DNA from: JADKHR01 sp041917295 | Lineage (GTDB): Bacteria; Elusimicrobiota; Elusimicrobia; FEN-1173 | Assembly: GCA_041917295.1 (NCBI GenBank) | Contig: JAYRXX010000063.1 | Coordinates: 62,001-126,000 of the forward strand | Length of the DNA stretch: 64,000 nt | Reading direction: 5' to 3' | Part shown: positions 8,170 through 17,080 of the stretch, piece by piece | Layout of the letters: the number at the start of each line of letters is the position of its first letter | Position numbering within the stretch: position 1 is the first letter of the stretch | Notes under the pieces: generated by a model | What the model was told of the DNA's origin: nothing | Seen by the model: the letters and a program-made list of their open reading frames with translations, nothing else | The model's database searches: none | Position numbers and translations under genes: made by a program

Positions 8170-9768
8170 TCAGCCCCGGGGAGGAGAGAGCCGCCGCAAC
8201 GCCGCGGCGATGAAGTCCCGAAAAAGCGGGTGGGGATGAAGCGGCCTTGATTTCAATTCCGGATGGTACTGAACCGCCACATACCACGGATGATTTTTAA
8301 ATTCCACCGCCTCGGCCAATTTCAGCCGGGGATATTCCCCCACCACCCGCAACCCGGCCTTTTCAAGGGCTTTGCGATATTTGTTGTTGAGTTCGTAACG
8401 GTGACGATGGCGTTCGTTCACCAAATCTTTCCCATAAGCTTTGCGCGCCAACGAATCCGCCTTCAACCGGCAGGGATAAACCCCCAACCGCATGGAGGCG
8501 CCCAGTTGGGTCACTTTTTTTTGTTCCAGCATCATGTCCACCACCGGGTGCGGTGTTTTGGGAGCGAACTCGGTGGAATGGGCTTTGCCCAGTTTGGCCA
8601 CATGCCGCGCCACGTCGATCACGGCGCACTGCATTCCCAAACAAATGCCAAAAAATGGAATTTGCCGTTCCCGCGCAAACCGAGCCACGGCGATTTTTCC
8701 TTCCACGCCGCGGTCGCCGAACCCCCCGGGGATCAAAATGCCGTCCACCTGAAGCAGTTGAGATTCCAACGTCTCGTCTTCCACATCCAAATATTTCACG
8801 ACCACTTTGGCGTTGTTGGCCAACCCGCCGTGAAGCAGGGCTTCGCCGATGGACTTGTACGCGTCTTTGACTTCCACGTATTTGCCGGCAACGCCGATGG
8901 TCACGTGATGCTGGGGGTTGCGGATTTTCTCCACCATCTGTTTCCAGGAAGCCAAATCTTTCGCGGGACTGCGCTGGCGCAACAACATCAACACCAGCTC
9001 GTCCAACCCCTGCCGTTCGAACATCAGGGGAACGTCGTAAATTGTATCCACGTCCACGGCCTCAATCACCGCGTCTTTGGGCACGCTGGAGAACAGGGCA
9101 ATTTTCTCCCGAATGTCTTGCCCCAACGGCCGGTCCGTTCGGCAAATGATGATGTCGGGCTCGATGCCGATTTCCCGCAATTTTCCGACGGAATGTTGGG
9201 TTGGTTTTGTTTTCAATTCTTCCGCGGCTTTGATGTAAGGGACCAAGGTGAGATGGATGTACATCACATTGTCGCGCCCCGCGTCGATGCGCATCTGGCG
9301 GATGGCTTCCAAAAACGGCAGGGATTCGATGTCGCCCACCGTGCCGCCCACTTCCACGATCACGATGTCGCGCCCCTTGGCCACACGAAACAAGCGATTT
9401 TTAATTTCGTTGGTGATGTGGGGAATCACTTGCACGGTCTTCCCTAAAAATTCGCCCCGCCGCTCCTTGGCTAACACGGTTTCGTAAATTTGGCCCGACG
9501 TGGCGTTGTTGTCCCGGGTCATGTCCACATCGATGAACCGCTCGTAGTGGCCCAAATCCAAATCCGTTTCGGCGCCGTCTTCGGTCACATAGACTTCGCC
9601 GTGCTGGTAGGGGCTCATTGTGCCCGGGTCCACGTTGAGGTACGGGTCCAACTTGATCATCGTGATGTCCAGCCCGCGGGCCTTCAACAACCGGCCCAAG
9701 GACGACGCCGCGATTCCTTTCCCCAACGAACTGACCACGCCCCCCGTTACAAAAATAAACTTCGGCAT
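8170..9768 (-). CDS. pyrG: CTP synthase
   Basis: A 532-residue glutamine-dependent enzyme that makes CTP from UTP, ATP and glutamine. The N-terminal synthetase domain begins KFIFVTGGVVSSLGKG, with the P-loop. The class I glutamine amidotransferase domain carries the nucleophile Cys in FFGICLGMQCAV and the His-Glu pair in VQYHPELKSRP. A GTG lies one codon upstream, but the ATG at 9768 is preferred; it shares its first base with the TGA stop of kdsB. The placement with kdsB and rfaE1 is meaningful, since KDO is activated as CMP-KDO and needs CTP. Confidence 0.97.
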   Translation of the reverse strand: MPKFIFVTGGVVSSLGKGIAASSLGRLLKARGLDITMIKLDPYLNVDPGTMSPYQHGEVYVTEDGAETDLDLGHYERFIDVDMTRDNNATSGQIYETVLAKERRGEFLGKTVQVIPHITNEIKNRLFRVAKGRDIVIVEVGGTVGDIESLPFLEAIRQMRIDAGRDNVMYIHLTLVPYIKAAEELKTKPTQHSVGKLREIGIEPDIIICRTDRPLGQDIREKIALFSSVPKDAVIEAVDVDTIYDVPLMFERQGLDELVLMLLRQRSPAKDLASWKQMVEKIRNPQHHVTIGVAGKYVEVKDAYKSIGEALLHGGLANNAKVVVKYLDVEDETLESQLLQVDGILIPGGFGDRGVEGKIAVARFARERQIPFFGICLGMQCAVIDVARHVAKLGKAHSTEFAPKTPHPVVDMMLEQKKVTQLGASMRLGVYPCRLKADSLARKAYGKDLVNERHRHRYELNNKYRKALEKAGLRVVGEYPRLKLAEAVEFKNHPWYVAVQYHPELKSRPLHPHPLFRDFIAAALRRLSPPRG

Positions 9769-10505
9769 CACGTCCCCCTTTGCCTTAAAATTTTTTCCAC
9801 CCGGGCCACGTCGGCCGGAAGGTCCACGCCAATGGAATCGTCGGGCGTCGTTGCCACGCGAAGGCGCACCCCGTTTTCGAGGGCGCGCAACTGTTCCAAC
9901 TTTTCGGCGCTTTCAAAAAAACCAGCCGGCCACCGCACGAACGTCCGCAGGGTGTCCGGCCGATACGAATAGACGCCGAGGTGCTTGAACAAAAATTTGT
10001 TGGGCGGCGGAGCGGGGGGCGTTCCGTCCCGAAAAAAAGGCAACGGGGCCCGGGAAAAATAAAGCGCGTCACCCCGTTTATCCACCAAAACTTTGACCGC
10101 GTTGGGGTCGGGCCAGTCCGCGGCCGTCAACGTCGTGGCCGCGGTCCCAAACGTCACCGACGGGTCTTTGTGCAGGGCCAACACTTTTTTAAGCGTGCGC
10201 GCGGTCATGAGCGGTTCGTCGCCCTGGATATTGAGATAGAGATCCGCCCGGTGTTTGCGGGCCACTTCCGCCACACGGTCGGTACCGCTTCGACATCGGT
10301 CGGACGTCATCATCGCTTCGCCGCCGAACCCCTTAACCGCGTCGACAATCCGGCGGTCGTCCGTGGCCACCACCACTCGGGGCAACGCTTTGCGCGCCGC
10401 GGCCCACACCCACCAGATCATGGGTTTCCCGGCTATTAAGGCCAAGGGTTTGCCCGGAAACCGCTGGGCCGCAAACCGGGCCGGAATGACGCCCAAGACG
10501 TTCAT
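9768..10505 (-). CDS. kdsB: 3-deoxy-manno-octulosonate cytidylyltransferase
   Basis: A 245-residue CMP-KDO synthetase that activates KDO for transfer to lipid A by WaaA. It has the N-terminal nucleotidyltransferase pattern VIPARFAAQRFPGKPLALIAGKPM, then VVVATDD, NIQGDEPLM and YSRAPLPFFRDG. Length and motif order match the family. It overlaps the rfaE1 stop by 4 nt and touches the pyrG start, so the three form one transcription unit. Confidence 0.96.
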   Translation of the reverse strand: MNVLGVIPARFAAQRFPGKPLALIAGKPMIWWVWAAARKALPRVVVATDDRRIVDAVKGFGGEAMMTSDRCRSGTDRVAEVARKHRADLYLNIQGDEPLMTARTLKKVLALHKDPSVTFGTAATTLTAADWPDPNAVKVLVDKRGDALYFSRAPLPFFRDGTPPAPPPNKFLFKHLGVYSYRPDTLRTFVRWPAGFFESAEKLEQLRALENGVRLRVATTPDDSIGVDLPADVARVEKILRQRGT

Positions 10506-11482
10506 GGGCGTTTGCGAAGGGCCGTCGTGAGTTCCGACGGACTGACCGTGGCGGTGCCCAGTTTGCCGACGACCACGCCGGCGGCGGCGTTGGAAATTCG
10601 CGCCGCGTCGGCCAAGGGGATTTTGGCCGCCAAGGCCAAACTGAGCGCGGCGATCACCGTGTCCCCGGCCCCGGTCACGTCGAACACTTCCTGAGCCTGA
10701 GACGGTATATGCATCGGCGGTTGGCCTTCCCGATAGAGGCTCATGCCCCGTTCACTGCGGGTGATCAACACCGAACGGCACCGAAGCCGCCGCAAAATAC
10801 GTTGACCCAACTGGTCCACCTCCGCATCGGTTTGGGGCGGCAACGCGCGAACGCCTTCGGTGGCTTCTTTCAGGTTGGGCGTGATGCAGTCCACCCCGCG
10901 GTAACTGAGGAAATGTTCGATTTTGGGGTCCACGGTCACCGGTTTTCCTTGACGGTGGGCCCAGCCCAACACCGTTTTCAACAACCGACGGTTCACCATG
11001 CCTTTTCCGTAATCGGAAATCACCACAGCCCGGGCGTCTTTCAGTTTTTCGTGGATATTTTCCAACAGGCGATCCACCAAGCCTTTGGGGAACGGGGACC
11101 GATTTTCACGGTCGAACCGAACCACTTGCTGGTGTCCGGCCAACACCCGGGTTTTGAGAATAGTGGGCCGGTTCGGGTCCGCCACAACGGAAGACACGTC
11201 AACGCTTCGATCGCGCAAGGTGCTTAACAGGCGGTCGCCGTCAGGGTCTTCCCCCACCAACGAGACCAGGCTGGGTTTGCCCCCCAACGCGGCGATGTTG
11301 GACGCCACGTTCCCGGCGCCGCCCGGCATGAATTCCTCGTGATGGACGTCCACCACGGGCACCGGGGCCTCCGGAGAGATCCGGTTCACCGACCCGCGAA
11401 TGTAACGGTCGACCATCAGGTCCCCGATAATCAACACGGGCAACCCGGCCATGGGCCGTATGCGGGAAACCAAATCGCTCAT
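10502..11482 (-). CDS. rfaE1: D-glycero-beta-D-manno-heptose-7-phosphate kinase (RfaE1-type)
   Basis: A 326-residue PfkB-fold sugar kinase covering only the kinase half of HldE; the cytidylyl/adenylyltransferase half is missing, so another gene would have to supply it. The N-terminus has GDLMVDRYIRGSVNRISPEAP, typical of RfaE domain I, and the C-terminus has the catalytic anion-hole motif DVTGAGDTVIAAL. It phosphorylates heptose 7-phosphate at O-1 on the route to ADP-heptose for the LPS core. Two GT9 heptosyltransferase-like genes lie further along the same cluster. Confidence 0.92.
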   Translation of the reverse strand: MSDLVSRIRPMAGLPVLIIGDLMVDRYIRGSVNRISPEAPVPVVDVHHEEFMPGGAGNVASNIAALGGKPSLVSLVGEDPDGDRLLSTLRDRSVDVSSVVADPNRPTILKTRVLAGHQQVVRFDRENRSPFPKGLVDRLLENIHEKLKDARAVVISDYGKGMVNRRLLKTVLGWAHRQGKPVTVDPKIEHFLSYRGVDCITPNLKEATEGVRALPPQTDAEVDQLGQRILRRLRCRSVLITRSERGMSLYREGQPPMHIPSQAQEVFDVTGAGDTVIAALSLALAAKIPLADAARISNAAAGVVVGKLGTATVSPSELTTALRKRP

Positions 11483-11513
11483 GGGGCGAGACGCAAAACG
11501 ATTGAATTTAGGA

Positions 11514-12137
11514 CTAGACCGCGGCCGAAACAGCTTTGGTCCGTTGACGATAAACGTGAGCGATGGCGAAATAAGTGATCGGCAAGGTCACAAACAATCC
11601 CAACCCCACCACCAACAAACCCAGCAAATTGATCCCTATGCTGACCAACGAAAAAAGGAACAACCCCCCTTTCGCCCCTGCGGTCAACGCCTTGCTGGCT
11701 TTCAAGGCCTGGATGGGCCCCAAATTATGCTCGATCTGGGTGTAACCATAAAACATGAACATAAGCCCCCAAATCACACCGGGCACCACCAGCAACAACA
11801 CCCCGCCCGCGGTGATCAGTCCATAAAGGATCGTGGCCAAAACGTAGAACCAAAAGGGCCCCTGGGGCGTCCACAAATCGGCGTAACCGGTCTCTTTATC
11901 GTCGACAATTTTAATGGAAATACCCAGAGCGTTAAACGTCATGAACCAATTTAACACTTGAAACCCAAGCCCCAAAACAACCTTCACCGCCACCGCATCG
12001 ATGGCCTTGTCCAGAAAAAACCGAACCGCCCCAATGGCCAAAAACGTTCCCGCGTAGGCCAAAATCAAGGGATACCGCGACTTCGTCATCCGCCATCCGG
12101 CGGCCAGGGACTCTTTTATTGCAATCGTTTGGGACAC
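11514..12137 (-). CDS. Polytopic membrane protein, DUF975/YciC-like
   Basis: A 207-residue protein with about five hydrophobic segments: near residues 25-40, 52-72, 93-115, 118-135 and 158-190. Its soluble loops contain YTQIEHNLGPIQALKASKALTAG, a pattern common in the GlpQ-membrane/DUF975/UPF0259 group of integral membrane proteins, which have no agreed biochemical role. Translation starts at a GTG at 12137, preceded by a full AAGGAGG ribosome site. A good -10 element lies about 80 nt upstream, so it probably has its own promoter inside the LPS cluster. Confidence 0.72.
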   Translation of the reverse strand: MSQTIAIKESLAAGWRMTKSRYPLILAYAGTFLAIGAVRFFLDKAIDAVAVKVVLGLGFQVLNWFMTFNALGISIKIVDDKETGYADLWTPQGPFWFYVLATILYGLITAGGVLLLVVPGVIWGLMFMFYGYTQIEHNLGPIQALKASKALTAGAKGGLFLFSLVSIGINLLGLLVVGLGLFVTLPITYFAIAHVYRQRTKAVSAAV

Positions 12138-12217
12138 AGGAATTCCTCCTTAGTAGGTGCGCGCGTAAAAATTTACTCTCTTTGGAAACGAAACCAGACC
12201 ATCCGTCAACCGAGTCG

Positions 12218-12223
12218 ATTATA
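12218..12223 (-). promoter_or_regulatory. Candidate sigma-70 -10 element for the DUF975-like gene
   Basis: The minus strand reads TATAAT at 12223-12218, an exact consensus -10 box, about 80 nt before the GTG start at 12137. No good -35 hexamer sits at 16-18 nt, so recognition may be weak or activator dependent. The 129-nt gap after the DUF3108 gene is unusually long for this cluster, which supports a promoter here. Confidence 0.45.
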
Positions 12224-12266
12224 CAAACATTCCAACCCAGGCTGAACATCCAATTTTTAAAAAAAG

Positions 12267-13064
12267 TCACTCCGGCAATGTCATCTCCGCGTCAAAAGCC
12301 CCCACCATCACTTTGGATCGGAGCAGGACCGGGGTGTGGGGCGGGGCTTCGGTGACCCAGACTTCCAGTTTGCCACTGGCTTGAAAAATACCGTCGCCGG
12401 CCAAAATGGGTTCCAGCCGATAACAGTCGAACCGCCCGGCGGGGACTTTCACGGTTTCTTTGCGAAGCACATGGACCGATAGCGGCCAGGTCGCCGCCCC
12501 GGAATTGGCGTCGAGCGTGAAATTCTTTCCCACCTCCAACGGTTGGGTTCGAATGTAATACAAACTCGATAACACATCCTGCACAAAAGGTGGAATGGCT
12601 CCCTCGTGGACGGTCTCTTTTCCTTTGCGCCATTTTTTGTACAGGAACCGCCGATTGGGATGATCGTACGTCGTCTCCACCCGGCGCGTGTAACGCCCTT
12701 CCCGAATGTCCTGACGAAATTGGAGGGAACACAGGCTTTCCGCGTCGATCCACGACTCGTTGAGGTCGCGCACCTTAAAAAGGACGTCCATGGTTTTGTT
12801 GGTCCGGGCCTCGGAAATGACCTTGTAGGCCAACCGACCGGACACGGTTTCGGTGGATTTCACTTCCAACGTGGCGAACCCGGCGTGGATCACGCCGTAT
12901 TTAATGACGTACAGGATCGATTCGCCAACGGCAAATGGAGGCGGCGGTTCGGTCCGCCATTGAAAAGCGAAAGCAGGCGCGGTGGACACCGCCGGCTCTT
13001 CCCCCCACGCCCCGGCGGCGGTGACCAACAAGAAAAAGACCGCCGCCGGACGAAATCGAATCAC
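12267..13064 (-). CDS. DUF3108 periplasmic protein
   Basis: A 265-residue exported protein. The start is the GTG at 13064, which overlaps the stop of the methyltransferase-like gene in a GTGA junction. It gives a signal peptide (RFRPAAVFFLLVTAAGAWGEEP). The mature part has the DUF3108 pattern: GESILYVIKYGVIHAGFATLEV, then a beta-rich domain with KGKETVHEGAIPPFVQDVLSSLYYIR and KVPAGRFDCYRLEP. Family members are periplasmic, probably beta-barrel-like lipid or envelope proteins with no proven activity. The much longer open frame upstream is a shadow of the neighbouring gene. Confidence 0.85.
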   Translation of the reverse strand: MIRFRPAAVFFLLVTAAGAWGEEPAVSTAPAFAFQWRTEPPPPFAVGESILYVIKYGVIHAGFATLEVKSTETVSGRLAYKVISEARTNKTMDVLFKVRDLNESWIDAESLCSLQFRQDIREGRYTRRVETTYDHPNRRFLYKKWRKGKETVHEGAIPPFVQDVLSSLYYIRTQPLEVGKNFTLDANSGAATWPLSVHVLRKETVKVPAGRFDCYRLEPILAGDGIFQASGKLEVWVTEAPPHTPVLLRSKVMVGAFDAEMTLPE

Positions 13065-13612
13065 AGATCGAATAGTCCCTTCACAACCAAGACGGCCACT
13101 CCCGCCGCCCACCCGATCGCGGCGTTGTATTCCTTGTTTTTTTGATAACGGGCCCACTGGAATTGGTCGGGGTTTTCCCGTCGGGCGGGATGGAGGTTCG
13201 GCAAAAATCGGTGGTTTTTGGCCACAAAATTTCGCCACGCGTCGCCGAAATAGCCTTCCAACGCCTTTTCTTCGGTTTTGATGCGGGACGGATAAATAAA
13301 CCCGAAAAGGAGGACGAACACCCCCCACAGAATCCACGTTGCCACCGGTACCACGCCGGTGCCCGCCCAACAAAATCCCAAGGCCATTATGAAACTCCCC
13401 GTGTAAAGGGGATGGCGCACCCACGCGTAGGGCCCGTCCTGGGCCAAGCGTTTGCCTTTTTCCAAATAGCCCGCGGCCCATCCGCGCAACAGCAGGCCGG
13501 CCAAGGCAATCAACAGACCCGACACCGCCCGCGGCCAACTCGACACGTGGGCCACGAACAAAAAGACAGCGCCCGCCATAAACCCCATAAACACTCGCCA
13601 CCGTGCAATCAC
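13061..13612 (-). CDS. Isoprenylcysteine carboxyl methyltransferase-family membrane protein
   Basis: A 183-residue protein with three to four transmembrane segments. It has the ICMT/PEMT signature: DGPYAWVRHPLYTGSFIMALG (around residues 60-80) and later IKTEEKALEGYFGDAWRNFVAK, where the E-E-L/Y-x-x-F/Y-G pattern binds S-adenosylmethionine. Bacterial homologues probably methylate a small lipid-like substrate, but the substrate is unknown. The GTG start at 13612 lies just after the stop of the small membrane ORF upstream. Its end overlaps the DUF3108 gene. Confidence 0.83.
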   Translation of the reverse strand: MIARWRVFMGFMAGAVFLFVAHVSSWPRAVSGLLIALAGLLLRGWAAGYLEKGKRLAQDGPYAWVRHPLYTGSFIMALGFCWAGTGVVPVATWILWGVFVLLFGFIYPSRIKTEEKALEGYFGDAWRNFVAKNHRFLPNLHPARRENPDQFQWARYQKNKEYNAAIGWAAGVAVLVVKGLFDL

Positions 13613-13613
13613 G

Positions 13614-13781
13614 TTAAGTCACCTCGTTTGTTGGTGTATGGGACAGCCGCCAAGCCGTTCCCACCAAGAAAAACAGACACAACAATATTTCGGAATCGTT
13701 AAACCACGATTCCGTCACACCGGCCACCATCAGTCCAAGAAACCCAAATTGACGACCCCGAGAGACCGTCACGGTTTCCAT
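13614..13781 (-). CDS. Small membrane protein resembling the last segment of an O-antigen ligase
   Basis: 55 residues starting METVTVSRGRQFGFLGLMVAG. Two hydrophobic stretches (FGFLGLMVAGV and ILLCLFFLVGTAW) flank TESWFNDSE, reminiscent of the conserved end of O-antigen polymerase/ligase proteins. The ATG lies inside the last codons of lpxL and the stop is 1 nt before the ICMT-like start, the same tight packing as the rest of the cluster. It may be a real small protein or the remnant of a longer ligase gene. Recognition is by eye only. Confidence 0.5.
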   Translation of the reverse strand: METVTVSRGRQFGFLGLMVAGVTESWFNDSEILLCLFFLVGTAWRLSHTPTNEVT

Positions 13782-14650
13782 CGGTTGTGGATCCAAAGCC
13801 ATTGGGCGGGACGCTCCTTAATCCAACGCTCCAGCATATCATTCAATTGCCGGGTCACGGCGTCCACCCGTTCGGGTGTGGCGGGACCCGGTTCGATTTC
13901 CAACGGCGGGAAAAATTCCACGGTAATTTGCCCGTTTTCCCGCCAACTGCGCAACGGCACGATCGGGCACCCCATCCGAAGCGCCAGCAGGGCCGGCATC
14001 CCGGTGGTGTGAGCGGGCCGACCGAAAAACGGCACTTGAAGGCCCCCCGCCGTGATGCGCTGGTCGAACAACAACCCCACCACGCCGCCCGATCGAAGGT
14101 GCCGCACCGATTCGCGCACGGCGTTTTTGTGCATGATCACCTCACATCCCGACCGCGCCCGAAGGGCCGTGATCCAGCCGTTCACCCAAGGATTTTTCAT
14201 GCGCCGAGCCACGGCCATAATTGGAACCCCGGTCAACGCCGCGGCCCAAGAAGCGTATTCCCAGTTTCCCAGATGACCGGTGACCAAAACCACCCCTTTT
14301 CCCCGGGCGTGGGCGGCGCGCAAATGTTCTTCCCCCAGCACGCGGACCTCGTTACGAAATTGGTCTTTGGACAAACATCCCAGCCGAGCAAACTCGTAGA
14401 TGCCCGCTCCCAGATCGGACCAGACATCCCGAATGAAATCAGCTCGTTGCCCAGGCGTTTTGTCCGCAAACGCGTTGGCCACATTCTGGTCCGCCACGCG
14501 AAACCGTTTGCGCGAAACGAATCCGACCAGGATACCCAAACCCCGCCCGACCGCCAAACCCGCCGGTCGGGGAAACCGCCCCAACACGCCGTAGAAGGCC
14601 CGCACCGCCAGGTATTCTATGAAAAAACGGATTCGATCTCCGACACCCAC
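13769..14650 (-). CDS. lpxL: Lipid A acyltransferase (LpxL/HtrB family)
   Basis: A 293-residue inner-membrane acyltransferase. The GTG at 14650 is chosen as start because GAGGAGG lies 5 nt before it. The N-terminal hydrophobic helix (FFIEYLAVRAFYGVLG) anchors it. The active-site motif HLGNWEYAS is near residue 130, and GVVGLLFDQR follows near residue 185. The enzyme adds a secondary acyl chain to KDO2-lipid IVA or a similar precursor. It overlaps the end of lpxK, with which it forms the lipid A part of the cluster. LpxL, LpxM and LpxP types cannot be separated from this sequence. Confidence 0.9.
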   Translation of the reverse strand: MGVGDRIRFFIEYLAVRAFYGVLGRFPRPAGLAVGRGLGILVGFVSRKRFRVADQNVANAFADKTPGQRADFIRDVWSDLGAGIYEFARLGCLSKDQFRNEVRVLGEEHLRAAHARGKGVVLVTGHLGNWEYASWAAALTGVPIMAVARRMKNPWVNGWITALRARSGCEVIMHKNAVRESVRHLRSGGVVGLLFDQRITAGGLQVPFFGRPAHTTGMPALLALRMGCPIVPLRSWRENGQITVEFFPPLEIEPGPATPERVDAVTRQLNDMLERWIKERPAQWLWIHNRWKP

Positions 14651-15666
14651 GTTTCCTCCTCGTTCACATGCCAATCCAATCGCGCCACCCAGGGCGAAAA
14701 GCCCGCAGGCAATCGTTCCCGATCTTTTTCGGTCACAATCACGCGGCGATGTTCGCGTTGGGCCCGTTCAAAGGCCCGAGCCGTTTCCTGTTCGGAAAAA
14801 ACGTGATGGTCTCGGTATCGGATGGCCGCCACATCCGAGCCGTCCCGCGCCAAAGATTGCTCAAACGAAGCAGGATCCCCCAACCCCGATAGGGCCAACC
14901 ACCGCTGGGGACCCGTCGATTGGGTTCCATCCGGACTTGCCCAGGTCACCCGGCTTTCCACGAACGAAAAGCGAATTCCCCTTTTTATTAATTGGTTGGC
15001 CAACGCCTCCCGTTGGGAAACGGACAATCGTTCGGCCCGGGTTATAAAAATTCCGTGAGCCCGATCCATCCCGCTAAGGGGTTCCCGCCAAGGTCCCGCC
15101 GGCAAAAGGGGAGCGGGCCGGTTATCCACCACTGTTTCGTAGGCCCGGCGACCGTCAAAACAAAGCCAGTCCCGGTCCCGGTAAATGCGCCGATGTTGAA
15201 ATCCGTCGTCCATCACCAAGCAGTCCGGCCGAAACTCATCATAGGCCCGCTCGCCGGCCAAGGCCCGGTCCGTACCCACGGCCAGGGGCACGCCGGTCCG
15301 GCGGGCGATCAGGCGGGGTTCATCGCCCATCTGGTCCACCGTTGGGAGCGGTTCTCCCCGGTTGGGAACCAACAACGGGCCCGTTTCCCGTCGACCATAT
15401 CCCCGGCTGATCACCGCCGGGCGATGCCCGAGCCGTTGAAGAAGACCCACCAACCACAGAACCCCCGGTGTTTTTCCCGACCCACCCACCGTGAGGTTTC
15501 CCAGACAAAAAACCGGAACAGGAACACGCACGATCTCAATCCATCCCCTGCCATAGGCGGCGGAGCGAACCCGCATGCCGACTCCGTAAACCCACGCGGG
15601 TCCGCCAAACACCCCGCGCCACAAATAACCCACCAAAGAAGTCGGTTGGGGAAAAGAAAAAGCCAT
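14617..15666 (-). CDS. lpxK: Tetraacyldisaccharide 4'-kinase
   Basis: A 349-residue lipid A 4'-kinase from the ATG at 15666, 4 nt after the GT9 stop. The open frame upstream of that ATG is a shadow of the GT9 gene. The P-loop is NLTVGGSGKTP (around residue 60), in the LpxK form. VISRGYGRRETGP and the DDGFQHRRIYRDRDW motif follow. The enzyme phosphorylates the disaccharide precursor on the cytoplasmic face of the inner membrane. It overlaps lpxL by 34 nt. Confidence 0.95.
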   Translation of the reverse strand: MAFSFPQPTSLVGYLWRGVFGGPAWVYGVGMRVRSAAYGRGWIEIVRVPVPVFCLGNLTVGGSGKTPGVLWLVGLLQRLGHRPAVISRGYGRRETGPLLVPNRGEPLPTVDQMGDEPRLIARRTGVPLAVGTDRALAGERAYDEFRPDCLVMDDGFQHRRIYRDRDWLCFDGRRAYETVVDNRPAPLLPAGPWREPLSGMDRAHGIFITRAERLSVSQREALANQLIKRGIRFSFVESRVTWASPDGTQSTGPQRWLALSGLGDPASFEQSLARDGSDVAAIRYRDHHVFSEQETARAFERAQREHRRVIVTEKDRERLPAGFSPWVARLDWHVNEEETWVSEIESVFS

Positions 15667-15670
15667 GGTG

Positions 15671-16663
15671 TCAGCGCCCCGCCAGAGCGGCTTCCACCTC
15701 TCGGGCCACCCGATCGGCGGACACCCATTCCATGCACTCGTGCCCGAAGGGGCACCGGTCCCGGTTGCACACCAAACAAGACAGGCCTTCCGCCTGGACA
15801 TAGCGGTGGGGCGGACGGCGGGGGTTCCAGGACCCCGGCGAGGTGGGGCCATAGACGGTCACCGTGGGGGTGCCCACCGCCACCGCCAAATGCATAAGCC
15901 CGGAATCGTTGGTGATCGCCACCCGGCAACGGGCCAAGGCCGCCGCCGCCCGGTGCAGAGAGGTGGGAGGCAGAACCCAGGCTTTCCCCGGAAACTCTTT
16001 TGCGATCCCTTCCAGATACCCTTTTTCGTCCGGGCCGCCGACCAAAACGGCTTGACGCCCGGGAACCGCCAATACGAGCCGAAGCAATTCGATAAACCGG
16101 TAGGCGGGCCACTGGCGAATTTCGTGTCGGTGTTTCGGCATCACGGCGATGGGTTGGGCGGCCCGATCAATTCCGCACTCACGCCACCAGTCGTCCAGCG
16201 GCTGAGTTTCGGACGGATCCAACGCCAACCGGGGCAAGGCGAAATCGGGAACCGGCACGCCCAACCGGCGCAAAATTAGAAACTTATTTTGGACAGCGTA
16301 CAGGTCTCCGATCGGGCGGGGCACCCGGTGCGTGTAGACAAGGCTCCAAAAAGGCACCACAAACCCCGCCCGAACCGGCGCGCCGCTGATCCACGTCAAC
16401 TGGGCGGTTCGCGGGTTGTTCATAAAGTCCAAAACCCAATCGTAACGGCGCCGACGGATTTCCCGCACCCAAAACCAAAACTTGGATTTTTCAAACACCA
16501 GCCGTTGCGTTAGTCCCGGGTAACGGTCCAACACCGGCGCCATCCCCGGTTCCACCAAAAAATCAATTTGCGCTTCGGGAAAATGGCGGCGCAACACGTC
16601 GATGACCGGCGTGGTCACGATCACGTCCCCGATCCGCCGCGGTTGAATGATAAGTATTTTCAC
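15671..16663 (-). CDS. GT9-family (heptosyltransferase-like) glycosyltransferase
   Basis: A 330-residue GT-B enzyme. The N-terminus reads MKILIIQPRRIGDVIVTTPVIDVLR, the GT9 start in which D13 is the conserved catalytic residue. The C-terminal half has VLVGGPDEKGYLE and ITNDSGLMHLAVAVGTPTV, the ADP-heptose site. A C-terminal cluster CLVCNRDRCPFGHECM (four Cys) is typical of GT9 members outside Proteobacteria. It probably adds a heptose to the LPS core, together with the second GT9 gene in this cluster. Confidence 0.9.
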   Translation of the reverse strand: MKILIIQPRRIGDVIVTTPVIDVLRRHFPEAQIDFLVEPGMAPVLDRYPGLTQRLVFEKSKFWFWVREIRRRRYDWVLDFMNNPRTAQLTWISGAPVRAGFVVPFWSLVYTHRVPRPIGDLYAVQNKFLILRRLGVPVPDFALPRLALDPSETQPLDDWWRECGIDRAAQPIAVMPKHRHEIRQWPAYRFIELLRLVLAVPGRQAVLVGGPDEKGYLEGIAKEFPGKAWVLPPTSLHRAAAALARCRVAITNDSGLMHLAVAVGTPTVTVYGPTSPGSWNPRRPPHRYVQAEGLSCLVCNRDRCPFGHECMEWVSADRVAREVEAALAGR

Positions 16664-16746
16664 GACAACCGCAACCCGAGCGAAGGATCCAAAGCAAGAG
16701 CGGAATTTAGCAAGGACAAAATGACCTCAATGACCCATTTGAAATA

Positions 16747-17080
16747 TCAACGAATCCGTATTGAGGAGGGCGAAAGGAAAATGACGCGCTCTTTGAATTC
16801 TTCGATGCGGCGATTTTTGAAAAAGGATTCCACCAGGTCAGCTTCCTCGGAACCCCTAAGATTTCCATCGGATATGCGGAAACCGAACAGAATTGGTGAA
16901 ATGGCGATCACGGGAAATCAGAATCCGTTGCTGAGCGGACGCCAGCGCAAAAACATCGTCATCGGGGATGCCTCGGGTGAATTCCATATTGGCCACAACC
17001 GCCACATCCATTCCGAGCGCCCGAAGACGTTCACCGACGTCCAGACTGACGTTTTCGTCAAGAAGAACGCGGACGTTCAC
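16747..17080 (-). pseudogene. Frameshifted DUF5615 (PIN-like) toxin
   Basis: The intact frame from ATG 17080 gives 74 residues with the DUF5615 start MNVRVLLDENVSLDVGERL and the later acidic pattern LISRDRHFTNSVRFP, then stops at 16856. Directly after, in the +1 frame, the reading continues as GNLRGSEEADLVESFFKN and then FLSPSSIRIR, ending with TGA at 16747-16749. That second part looks like the normal C-terminal third of this family. About 7-8 residues usual for the family between the two parts also seem missing. One small deletion that is not a multiple of three would explain both. The start overlaps the DUF433 gene by 4 nt. Confidence 0.75.

Noticed and set aside
12267..13601. A 444-residue continuous frame covering the DUF3108 gene
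   Set aside because: The first part lies over the ICMT-like gene in another frame and has no protein-like pattern; the GTG at 13064 after GTGA coupling with a signal peptide is the better start.
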